From Mytilus galloprovincialis (lineage: Eukaryota > Mollusca > Bivalvia > Mytilida > Mytilidae), in the NCBI RefSeq assembly GCF_965363235.1, contig NC_134848.1, forward strand, positions 61,528,181 through 61,592,180: DNA of 64,000 nucleotides, given 5' to 3'. A program made the translations under genes and the position numbers. The notes under the pieces were generated by a model. The model was not told the DNA's origin, did not search any database, and saw nothing but the letters and a program-made list of their open reading frames with translations. Positions 1 to 8,818 of the stretch are shown one piece after another. How positions within the stretch are numbered: the first letter of the stretch is position 1; the number at the start of each line of letters is the position of its first letter.

Positions 1-19
1 AGAAGTTAATTTTCCCATT
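1..19 (-). CDS. Possible first codons of paralogue E, cut by the window edge
   Basis: Read on the minus strand, an ATG at 17-19 opens MGKLTS before the window ends. It sits at about the same distance from the conserved upstream block as the start codons of genes A-C, whose signal peptides begin MKIS, MRLY and MKLS. It would be the signal-peptide exon of a fifth cluster member running out to the left. Only six codons are visible, so this rests on the position of the promoter block. Confidence 0.3.
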
Positions 20-215
20 GGCTCTGTCTTTTGAGAGAGCAATATATCTTTTGTAGTTTGAGTGGAGTTGAAATTATACGGATATTGATAAAAATAATGA
101 AATGCGTTTAAATTCGTTTGAGTATTTATCGACATGTGCAGATTTCCGATACTTGAGCGATGTTACAATGGTTGTTTGGTGTACACAATGACAGAAAGTG
201 TAGCTGATTCGATAC
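20..215 (-). promoter_or_regulatory. Upstream region of paralogue E (cluster promoter block, TATA decayed)
   Basis: This stretch matches the region upstream of gene A in order and spacing: a GAGAGAG block, then GTTTGAGTGGAG, then ACGGATATTGATAA, then TTTCCGATACTTGAG, then CAATGACAGAAAG (plus-strand reading). The position of the TATA box reads TTTGTAGT instead of TTTTATAGT, so the box looks lost, although an AT-rich TATATT lies a few bases nearer the start. It marks a fifth copy of the cluster unit. Confidence 0.6.
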
Positions 216-599
216 TAGCTTTAGTTTTCTTTTGAACAGGAAAAAGGAAATATTTGAATATTAATACATACAATTTTATAAAATGATGTGTCAGTCTTAA
301 ACAATGAAACAAAACCACATACCGTAAAAATGTAGTCGGCTGTTACAGATCTTATATCGTACATATAAAACAAGTCAATTGAGAAAACTAACGATATATT
401 TGTACAAAACAATCAACAACAAAAATATGATATACATGAACTAACGACATCCACTGAACTACAGGCTCCTGTATTAATACTATGTCAATTTGTCCATTAA
501 ATCGTCCGTTCATATATTTGACAGTATATCTAAATTAATTAACCCACAATACTGCATATTAGCAAATGCAGCTTATTCCTTCTTATATACAGACAATAT
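216..599. other. AT-rich spacer, nothing recognised
   Basis: There is no gene-like reading frame and no repeat shared with the rest of the window. It lies between the promoter of E and the decayed 3' exon of D. Confidence 0.5.
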
Positions 600-1500
600 A
601 AAAGAATTTAAATTTGGTGTTGTCAGGATACTTTCCTATTGGTATATGCATTCCAATTATCAATAAGACATGTTAAAGCATTGACAAATTAAAACTCAAG
701 CTAACATATTTCAATTTTTATTTTTTTGTTTAAAAAAAATAGTCAATATATTTTAGCGTTCTCCACCATGTCCGCCATTTCCACCATTTTAACTACCATC
801 GTTTCCCCCACGACCTTCCTGCTGACCGGTTCCTCCATTAACACTATTCCAATGACCACCATTTCCTCCACGACCTCCATGCTGAACGCTTCTTTCATTA
901 CCACCATTCCAACAACCCCCTTTTCCGTCACGACCTCCATGCGGACCGCTTCCTCCATTTCCACCATTCTAACGACCACCATTTCCTCTACGACCTCCGT
1001 AATGTCCGCTTTCTCCATTACCGCCTTCCCAACGACCACCGTATAATATTACCATTTTGTCCATTCTCACCATTTTAACCAATTGACCCATCTTCTCCAT
1101 TTCCACCATTCCAAGTATCACCATTTCCACCATTCCGACCTTTTCCTTTATTCCCACCATTCAAAGTATCACCATTAACACCATTCAAGGTAACCTCATG
1201 TCCTCCATGTTGACCATTTTCACCATTCCCATTATTTGAACTGTGTCCTCCATTCCCATCATTCAAATTATCACCATTTTACCTTTCTCATTCTTCCAAC
1301 CATTCAAAGTACAACCGTTTCCACCATTCCCATCATTCCAACGACCACCGTTTCCTCCACTACCTCCGTACAGACTGCTTTCTCCATTCCCACCATTTCA
1401 ACGACAACCGTTTCCTCCATTACCTCCATTCAGACCGCTTCCTCCATTCCCATCATTCAAAGTATCACCATTTCCACCTTTCTGTGAAATATTAGGACAA
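600..1500 (-). pseudogene. Decayed Gly/Asn-rich last exon, copy 1 (paralogue D)
   Basis: On the minus strand this codes for Gly/Asn repeats of the same kind as the last exons of genes A-C, in units of about 30 residues of the type GGRGGNGGRWNGGNGGSG, with runs such as NGGNGDTWNGGNGEDG. The frame is broken: a TGA stands where CGT TGG is expected near 1400, there is a length change near 1290, and further in-frame stops follow. It ends in GGHGGER and a TAA at about 755-765. The 600-725 part matches the 3' flank of copy 2 and the 3' UTR of gene C (CAATAAGACATGTTAAAGC). It has no Kunitz exon or splice acceptor of its own. Confidence 0.65.
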
Positions 1501-1609
1501 TTTGTTTACAATACGGGATGATTTATAGTTTGATATAATACATACATGTATAAATATACATGTTTATATTGTTGAAGACGACACATTAATTATAAAGTGT
1601 CTTTTATTT

Positions 1610-2430
1610 ACTGGTGTTGTCAAGATACTTTATTATTGGTGTATACACTCCAATTTTCAATAAGACATGTTAAAGCATTGACAAATTAAAACTGAAGTTA
1701 ACATATTTCAATTTTTATTTTTTTGTGAGTTAAAAGAAATTTAAAAAATAGTCAATATATTTTAGCGTTCTCCACCATGTTCGCCATTTCCATCATTTTA
1801 ACTAACATTGTTTCCCCCACGACCTGCATGCTGACTGCTTCCTCTATTAGCACTATTCCAACGACCTCCATTTATTCCACGACCTTCATGCTGACCGCTT
1901 CTTTCATTACCACTATTCAAACGACCCTCATTTCCTTCACGACCTCCAAGCGGACCGCTTCCTCCATTTCCACCAATCCAACGACCACCATTTCCTCCAC
2001 GACCTCCATGATGACCACTTCCTCAATTGCCGCCTTCCCAACGACCACTGTTCCCCCACGACCTCCATGCTGACCGTTTCCTTCATTTCCACCATTCCAA
2101 CGACTACCATTGCCTGCACGACTTCCATGCTGACCACTTTCTCCATTCCCGCCATACCAACGACCACCGTTTCCTCCACTATCTCCATACAGACCGCTTT
2201 CTTCATTCCCACCATTCCAACGACCACCATTGCCTCCATTGCTTCCATCAGACCGCTTCCTCCATTCCCACTATTCAAAGTATGACCATTTCCACCTTTC
2301 CCATTATTTTAACCGTGTCCGCCATTCCAAATACCTCCATTTCCACCATTTTGACCGTTTCCTCCATTTTCGTCCTTTCAAGTACCACAATTTCCACCGT
2401 TTCAAGTTCCTGTGTTCAAAGAAGGTTTTT
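1610..2430 (-). pseudogene. Decayed Gly/Asn-rich last exon, copy 2 (paralogue D)
   Basis: This is a second copy of the preceding unit with the same 3' flank, so the 3' end of paralogue D was duplicated in tandem with a period of about 1.0 kb. The minus strand reads Gly/Asn/Arg/Trp repeats (GGRGGNGGRW type). Its upstream edge near 2425 resembles the start of the gene B last exon (TGGAACACAAGAACTTCAAC). In-frame TGA and TAA codons and two or more length changes interrupt the frame, for example where GGTCTGATGGAAGC replaces the usual GGTCTG, NAT, GGA. It is not expected to make a full protein. Confidence 0.65.
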
Positions 2431-3118
2431 TTATTGTGACCTGGAAATGAACATGTATCATAATGTATTATATTGACGAGTCAAAAGTGATTGGTTCTTT
2501 GGAAATACTATATAATTGAAATAAAATAGCTAGCAGTATCAAGTATTTTCAACGAAGCAGCATCTAAGCAAAACCTTCTCAAAAACAAATGGAGTTCTTT
2601 TATTTCATGTTCAGATATTTGATGATGTGCGGTACAACAACAGCTCACATTAAAACGAGTCCTTCCATTACATGTATTCCGAGTTAACTTATTTGAAGGA
2701 TACTATCAATAATAGAACTTCGTTTCATGTCTTGATATTTAAAATTAAGATGGATGGACGACTTCAAAATTGATCTATGACAAACCTGCAAATGCAGTTT
2801 TCTATTTCAAGTTTTCATCTATTAGTACAATGGGACGATGTCAGCATCTCTATCGTGCCATCGTCAAAAAAGCTTAACGAAAACATCGATCTCCAAAGCA
2901 AATCCAAAAAAGGGGAAGTTAACAAAAATTTACAAAATCAAACGCTATCAATTAACGAAACAAGTCAAAAAGTTAAATTCAAACATCGTTACATCATACC
3001 AAATCTGTACATATGATACTATTAAAAAAGTTTCTCCGTGTAATTAAATAAATATCAAATAAGACTTCTAAAATAATGTGAACCTCATTAAATATACTAA
3101 TTGATATACATGTGCATT
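2431..3118. other. Former intron of paralogue D, no Kunitz exon found
   Basis: Both strands were read for the Kunitz Cys spacing (8-15-7-12-3) seen in genes A and B and nothing was found. The remainder is AT-rich without clear repeats. Confidence 0.5.
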
Positions 3119-3184
3119 CGTCTATTCCAAATTCAAGAAACTGATACAATCAGACAAATGACTAAGATGGTTAAAAAGTTTCAT
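3119..3184 (-). pseudogene. Relic of a signal-peptide exon (paralogue D)
   Basis: The minus strand from the ATG at 3182-3184 aligns base for base with exon 1 of gene C (ATGAAGCTTTCTATCATC). An extra T in the early TTT run shifts the frame, so the reading becomes MKLFNHLSHLSD and meets a stop at the former Trp-His-Arg end. The splice donor GTAAGT is replaced by GAATGC. Both defects say this copy is dead. Confidence 0.7.
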
Positions 3185-3350
3185 TTTCTTCAAATTTCTA
3201 CCTTGATAGAAGGGCACAGATGTGTTAAAGTCTTGATGAGGACATACAGACACGGATATAAGTAAGACAACGGGATGTGTTTTAATTTATATGAATAGTT
3301 TATGTCAGTAATGAAGAGGTTTCCGATACTTGCGCAAAATGATTGTTTGT
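3185..3350 (-). promoter_or_regulatory. Upstream region of paralogue D (TATA box lost)
   Basis: It shares GATGAGGACATACA, ACACGGATATAAGTAAG and CAACGGGATGTG with the gene C promoter and TTTCCGATACTTG with the E and A promoters. Where A-C have TTTATAGTC, this copy has TTAAAGTC, so the TATA box is gone, in keeping with the dead exon below it. Confidence 0.6.
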
Positions 3351-3848
3351 ATGAATCTCAGTTTATGACCAAACTCAGTAAAGACACATCATTGTTACAT
3401 TTGGTTGATACATTCAACAATACCTACCGTTATCTGGAAGATATTTTCTTTGAATAATCCAAAGTTCTCTTAATATACAACCAAAATTTACCCAAAAGAA
3501 CTTACTTTAACTAAATCTAACATAAACAGCAGCAGATGTCCTTTTCTAGATTTAGACAAATTCAATTTCTTAAGGGAACATCAATACTTAAATTTAAGAC
3601 AAAAAAGACGTTTTCATTACCTATTGTTAATTTTCCTTTTTTAGACGGCAATTTGCCTTTGGCTTCATCATACGGTGTTTATATATCCCAACTCGTTCGG
3701 TATGCCCGTGTGTGAAGGGATGTCATAGATTTGAACGAACGTAGTAAATTTGGATGTTCCTTAAAAACTTAAAAACTTATTAAAAATGGTATTTCACATC
3801 CTAAATTTTACGGTAATATTGTACTTTAAGCGCGGAAATCACTATGTG
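3350..3848 (+). mobile_element. Penelope-like element fragment (RT C-terminal part), left half
   Basis: The plus-strand reading shows reverse-transcriptase landmarks of Penelope-like elements: a RYLEDIFSLNNPKF segment, a CPFLDLDKF segment and FPFLDGNLPL followed by SYGVYISQLVRYARV. The copy is truncated at its 5' end and broken. It is split by the hAT-like element at 3849-5139 and resumes at about 5140-5235. Confidence 0.75.
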
Positions 3849-5139
3849 CAGGGCCGTAACTACACTGAGGCAAATGAGGCAAATGCCTCATGTTGAAAAC
3901 TTCAAAAAAAAAAAACTGAAACAAAAAAATTGTCTTCATATCAAATTGTGTTCACGGAAAGTGTCTTGCAAAAAAGAAAGTTCTCTTCACTCTCTGCTGT
4001 CGTCCCTGCATGTTTTTCGTGATCCATATTTCTATTTTACTTTTAGTTTTGTTTTCAGAGTTGATGGTCTATTGTTTGTTATTATGTGTCCCGGGTTTGT
4101 CTTTTGTTCATTTATTGTCCTACTTTGTGACGATAGTCTGAGGGTTAATTTCCATTTGTAAACGTGTGGTTTTGCAATGTTGCATGTTAACCGATGTCCA
4201 GACATCGTGCGACAAAAATATTTTAAGAATATACGATGCTACTGGACACAGAAAAAACTGGTCGTTTCTGCATGGGGCATTGAACTTGATATCAAAGAAT
4301 ACAAAACTGACTCTTTTTGTAGATAAAACTAAACAGCTGACATGGTTTAAATCAAAGTAAGACGACCAATTCATCGGTATCAAATCATCTATAAAAAAAA
4401 AAACATCACTGTATAGCCATATGACCTTTTACATTGAAGGATTAAACTTGCATTAAGTCTTGTTAAGACCCTTTAACAGAAAATAAAGGAATATGGAGAA
4501 AACGTACACGGGAACTAATCTCACACAAAGTCAATGCATAGAAAAAATACAAATGACCAATGTTCAAAGTTTTTATTCCTGTTCTTCATCTTGGTAGTAG
4601 ACGGAGGGTCTTCAACAATAAAAGAATCATTAATACCGTAAAACAAGGTCAAGATGGTTCTTAGTGTCGACTTAGGCAGTACTAGTACTTAAAGTATATT
4701 ACTGCACTGTCACTATGTTTAAATCTAGTCATTATAAAATCACCAAAGTCTAAGCACAATACAAAACAAGAACAGACAGTAAGACCCGGTTTTTATGACT
4801 ATGAGACTTACGATTTTTGCTTTATCCTACATATCGGTCTGCTAATGATGTTGTCCCCGTAAAACCTAAAAGTCCCAAATTACAATGAATCTACGTTTTT
4901 GCTTTGAGACCAGCATATTGTCGGAGAAAAATGGCTAAAATATTAATTGCGTTTCAATGTCAGAAAGAGTCTGGGAAACGCTCAGAATGCATGATTTTGC
5001 GTTATTTTTCTCAAAGCTTCTGGGGGTCTTAAGCGGCCCCCAGACCCCCCCCCAAGACCCCTCGCCGAAAAAAATTCGCCTCGCTACGCTCGGCATATAT
5101 ATTTTGCCTCACTATTAACAGAGGCTAGTTACGGCCCTG
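3849..5139. mobile_element. hAT-like non-autonomous DNA transposon (1291 bp)
   Basis: The ends are inverted repeats starting CAGGGCCGTAACTA, and the next bases on both sides are also related (GAGGC repeats). A 5-bp direct repeat ATGTG flanks it at 3844-3848 and 5140-5144. CAGGG-type ends are typical of the hAT superfamily. Most hAT elements make 8-bp duplications, but 5-6 bp forms are known. The inner right side has a GC-rich stretch with a run of C at 5041-5051 and GCCTCGCTACGCTCGGC. No transposase could be recognised in either strand. It sits inside a Penelope-like fragment. Confidence 0.7.
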
Positions 5140-5235
5140 ATGTGAATCGTGTAAACTCATCGAACCTTTAAACACACTTATAAGTAAGGATTATCGTATC
5201 AATGTTGTAATTAGATCTCCGAATATAGTTTACAT
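5140..5235 (+). mobile_element. Penelope-like element fragment, right half
   Basis: This continues the fragment that ends at 3848: AAACACACTTATAAGTAAGG and TATCGTATCAATGTTGTAA resemble the 59030-59080 part of the other Penelope-type copy (CTTATTAAGAAGGGAAATAG, ACGATACTGTTGT). It shows that the hAT-like element landed in an older element. Confidence 0.5.
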
Positions 5236-6395
5236 TGGCACTAACATCGATTTAGTCATTTGTAAATTAAAACATAACTAAATTTGTATTTTTTTTCAAA
5301 CGGGAATATAGAGACACACACACGTTCATTTTTATCTATAAAGAAGTCACTCCTAACTATCATACTACCTGTCGATACATTTATTTTTGGCATTGCACAA
5401 GTCATGTTTTCTTTGCCTGTTCATGTCGTTAAAATACTAAATCCCTGGGATGTTTTATAGTTGAATTTAGTCTCTGATGTATAATATTTATTATTAATTG
5501 TTTTGGCTTTTAACTAGCTATCAGTAACTGCGAGTGATCTCAAATCATACTTTCTTGTTAATTTTACCTGTTGATACTATTTGTAATGCTTTTTGGTTAT
5601 TTAATGTTAACATGGATTTTGTCTATATACCAGCTTTGATTATTTGTATTATTATTAAGGTGTGGTAAATATTTCAACGAGACGACAACCTGACGACAAA
5701 AGAATCTGAGGTCTGTTTATTATTTTCTGCTATATTCAAATATTGTTGATGAAGCATGATGTTATGAAAGATGTTTTGACACAATATATTATGCATGTTT
5801 CTGTCAAATTTTACATCCAGAGCCAAATTCAATTAATATAGTTTCAGCTGAAAAACGTAACCTCGCTTTAGTTTCAATACTATTTAGTTCAATACTACAA
5901 TTACATCAAATTATTGTGGAAACCTGAAATATAAACTAAATTAAACTTGTATTTGTTGAAATGACTATGGTGTGCAATAACATTCATGGAAATAAAGCCA
6001 TATGTATTTGACAAGTTAAAATTTGATGTTTGAGATACATAACCGTATTAGGTTGTGTTCACACTGACCTATATTCGGCGTTGTGGTAGTGTAATTCACA
6101 CGTAAACTAAAAACAATTACGTTCCCATTGATAAAACGCAATGTTTACATGTAGTTTAAATCATGTTTTGTCTACATGCAATCGATAGTCAATGTAGGCC
6201 TTGTGTGGGTTAAGTTTACACAAAACTAGGTATTTAGAACGTAAATTTTACCATGTAGAATTAAACAAGAAACTTTTAAAAAAATTTTAAATACATTGAT
6301 CAACATTGATAACAATGATCAATAAAGTTCTCAACATAATTATGTTTCTGAATTTGATAATTTGCTTTGTTATAAAAAACACCTTTAGGTAGCAT
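5236..6395. other. AT-rich spacer
   Basis: There is no gene signal. The 5500-5530 part (TTTTGGCTTTTAACTAGCTA) resembles 43690-43710 and may be a trace of a dispersed mussel repeat. The rest shows nothing. Confidence 0.4.
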
Positions 6396-7162
6396 TAGAG
6401 GTCAGTCATTTACAAACGTATCAACCGTACCGTATACGTTGACGTATCCGCATCTGGAGATATATCAAAAATATTATGTGATCCCGAGCTTATTAATAAG
6501 ACTATTTGTCAATAAAAAAAACTAATTTGAATCTCTTCGAAACAATCAAATATTCACTTTCAATATTTGTGATTGTGATGTTTTGTAAAAAAAAAGTAAG
6601 GGGTTCTATCAATTACTTTTACATGCCCTTAAAATTGAGCCAATGAAGGGCAGGTGCGCGAGTATCGTACACAATCCTTTAATGATCTAGTTAAAAAGAT
6701 ATTTCAAGATCTTAAATGAATAAACACCAAACAAAATTAAAATCAAATTTTCTACTTATATACATGTAAGGAACTTTGAATATTGTTCATGCACGATTTT
6801 ATCATGAAAGGTAATAGAAACGTCCTGAGAATTTCTCTATTTGTCAAATAAAAATTTAGTTCTTCGTGAGTATAAGTTCCCACACAAACAAACGATTTTA
6901 CCGTATTCACTCCTATCATGCCTGTAAACTGTTCCAATTATCCGGAATATCTTTAAAAGTTGGATTACATTTTCCACAAAAACTCGATATTTCCTAATTG
7001 TTTGTAAATGTCTGTATTAGAAATTAATCAGTTGCCCATTTGCATGATTGAAAGTACATAAGATTAAAGCTGGGGATCACATACTGATTTTGGTATATCT
7101 GCAGATGCGGATACGTCAGCGTATATGATACGGTCGATACGTCTTTAAATGACCGACCTCTA
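6396..7162. mobile_element. MITE with about 95-bp terminal inverted repeats
   Basis: Both ends read TAGAGGTC(A/G)GTCATTTA inward and stay alike for about 95 bases, through GACGTATCCGCATCTG and ATGTGATCCC(G/C)AGCTT. The outermost TA could be a TA target duplication, as in Tc1/mariner-type elements. The 570-bp middle is AT-rich without a transposase. Confidence 0.8.
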
Positions 7163-7884
7163 TTATTAATACAATTGTTCACTTCTTCGTACTATGAACA
7201 TCAAAATTATTTCATTTCTCCTTAACTACTGTTCTTACACCTGTACAGGAAGGTTTATCTAGCACTAATTATATAGTTTGATTGTTGATATTCAAATATT
7301 TTATTTTTGATATTATAAAAACAACAAATTTGAGATTTCGAGAAAGAAACCTAACCTGAACAATTTCATATTTCATAACTGTGAGTTTTTATGTCAAAGG
7401 GAGATTTGTTATTGTTTCTGAGATATTTTGGACAATATTTTACCAACACTTAGGAGATAACTGCATCAATTGGTGATTTGATGGTCGCAAATTAAGACGA
7501 CTGGCGACACGTAAGCGGAGCCAGTAAATGGATATTTGCAACTATTAAATCTCTAAGTGATGCCGTCGGATTTTAATATACAGTATTGTTATCTCGATTT
7601 TAATGAAACTGATAGAAAACATCGATAAAACATACATTCAGAATCGGTCATACGTCGTATGCACTTGCGCGTTCGTTTTCATGGCACAGTTTTATAATTT
7701 TCATTGTTATCAAATACATCAAATATCATTATTACATACCTTATCTAACTTAATCCTATTTTTTTTTCGAAATTTACCTGTGACGTCACTTGTGTGCGTT
7801 GATCAACTCGGGTGACATACAATGCGTGGTTCTGTTGTCTTGTTTTATGTACTGACCTAGGATGGGTTACGTGTATTGCTTTAT
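7163..7884. other. Spacer, nothing recognised
   Basis: AT-rich DNA without a coding pattern or a repeat matched elsewhere in the window. Confidence 0.4.
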
Positions 7885-8170
7885 TCTGTTGTTAGTCACC
7901 ACTTCGGTGTTGACATGTTTATCAATTGTATGGTGATTTTTATAAATTTACTGTTTGCAAAAGTATGAGTTATTGTAAATACTAAGGATTCTCTTATCCC
8001 AGGCAGATAACCTTAGCCGTTTTTGACACAACTTTTTGGAATTTTGGGTCATCATCCCTCTTCATCTATGTTTGGCTTTCTTTACTATTTTGACCTGGGC
8101 GTCACTGATGAATCTTATGTAGACGAAACAAGCGTCTGACGTATCAAATTATAAGTCTGGTACCTTTAAT
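7885..8170 (+). repeat. Dispersed repeat family 1 (GACGAAACGCGCGTC type)
   Basis: It begins near ACTTCGGTGTTGACATG, contains ATCCCAGG, CCTTAGCCG and GACACAACTTTTTGGA, then GTCACTGATGAATCTTATGT and AGACGAAACAAGCGTCTG, and ends near TGGTACCTTTAA. The same order recurs at 29590-29885 and, in part or inverted, at 12430-12620, 23205-23400, 36810-37010, 37200-37400 and 55640-55850. It is a short non-coding interspersed element. Confidence 0.75.
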
Positions 8171-8189
8171 TACAATTAGCATGTCTAAA

Positions 8190-8490
8190 TATTCTATTGT
8201 ATTGTTTAATTGTACATTTCTCTGTCCCGAATTTTCTTCCATATATTTGTACTGTAATCCTGTCATGTTATGTTGTCATTTTAGTGTTGTATGTAACATT
8301 GCCATAAAAGCGCGAGGTTTGGCTAGCCACAACACCAGGTTCAACCCACCATTTTTTTCTTAAAATGTCCTCTACCATGTCAGGAAATGGCAATTGTCAT
8401 CTTATAGTTCGTTTATTTGTGTGTTGCATTGTCGTTTGATTTTTTGTTGCACTTCCGAACAGCGGTATACTACTGTTGCCTTTATTTATC
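8190..8490 (+). repeat. Dispersed repeat family 2
   Basis: Landmarks are GGTTTGGCTAGCC, CCAGGTTCAACCCACC, a poly-T run, a CATGTCAGGAAATGGCA-like part and, at the end, AACAGCGGTATACTACTGTT. Related stretches lie at 24175-24360 and 41395-41665, and a short one at 21420-21450. Confidence 0.65.
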
Positions 8491-8722
8491 TAATCGAAAT
8501 GAACGTTTCAAACGATGTTACATTCAACAGAATGATTAACAGCTTAATGTATTGACGTTTCATGTATATACATGTATTTTTTTGAAAACTGTATGTTGAC
8601 AAAAAAATGCTTTTTGTTGATTTGTGTTGCCAGGTTTCTGTCTTATTTGTGAATACCCCGCAGTCCAAAATAGTCAATAAGACATGTTTAAGCATCAAAT
8701 AATGAAAATTAATGTGAACAGT

Positions 8723-8728
8723 TTTATT
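8723..8728 (-). terminator. Possible poly(A) signal of gene C
   Basis: AATAAA on the minus strand, about 90 bases past the gene C stop, within a 3' flank shared with the decayed D copies. Confidence 0.45.
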
Positions 8729-8818
8729 TTATATGTGAAATAGAAAACAAAAAATTACAACATTTCCGTCACATGTTCATTTTTCCTTATTTCACCACCA
8801 TGTCCACAATTTTCTTCA

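Noticed and set aside
743-1039. Minus-strand Met/Val/Glu-rich frames (MVVEME type)
   Set aside because: They are the +1 shifted frame of Gly/Asn repeats (GGTGGAAATGG read as VEM). They recur at 1937-2278, 8755-9006, 16600-16857 and 25946-26392 and have no independent support.
726-1046. Plus-strand Thr/Ser/Ile-rich reading frame over the Gly/Asn repeats
   Set aside because: It is the antisense of a GGNGG repeat region. ACC, TCC and ATT codons are what the reverse of GGN and AAT gives. There is no signal peptide or splice context on this strand. The same holds for frames at 1777-2073, 2027-2476 and 26004-26426.
3849-5139. A transposase remnant inside the hAT-like element (4120-4383, minus)
   Set aside because: The 87-codon frame shows no BED finger, DDE pattern or hAT C-terminal motif.
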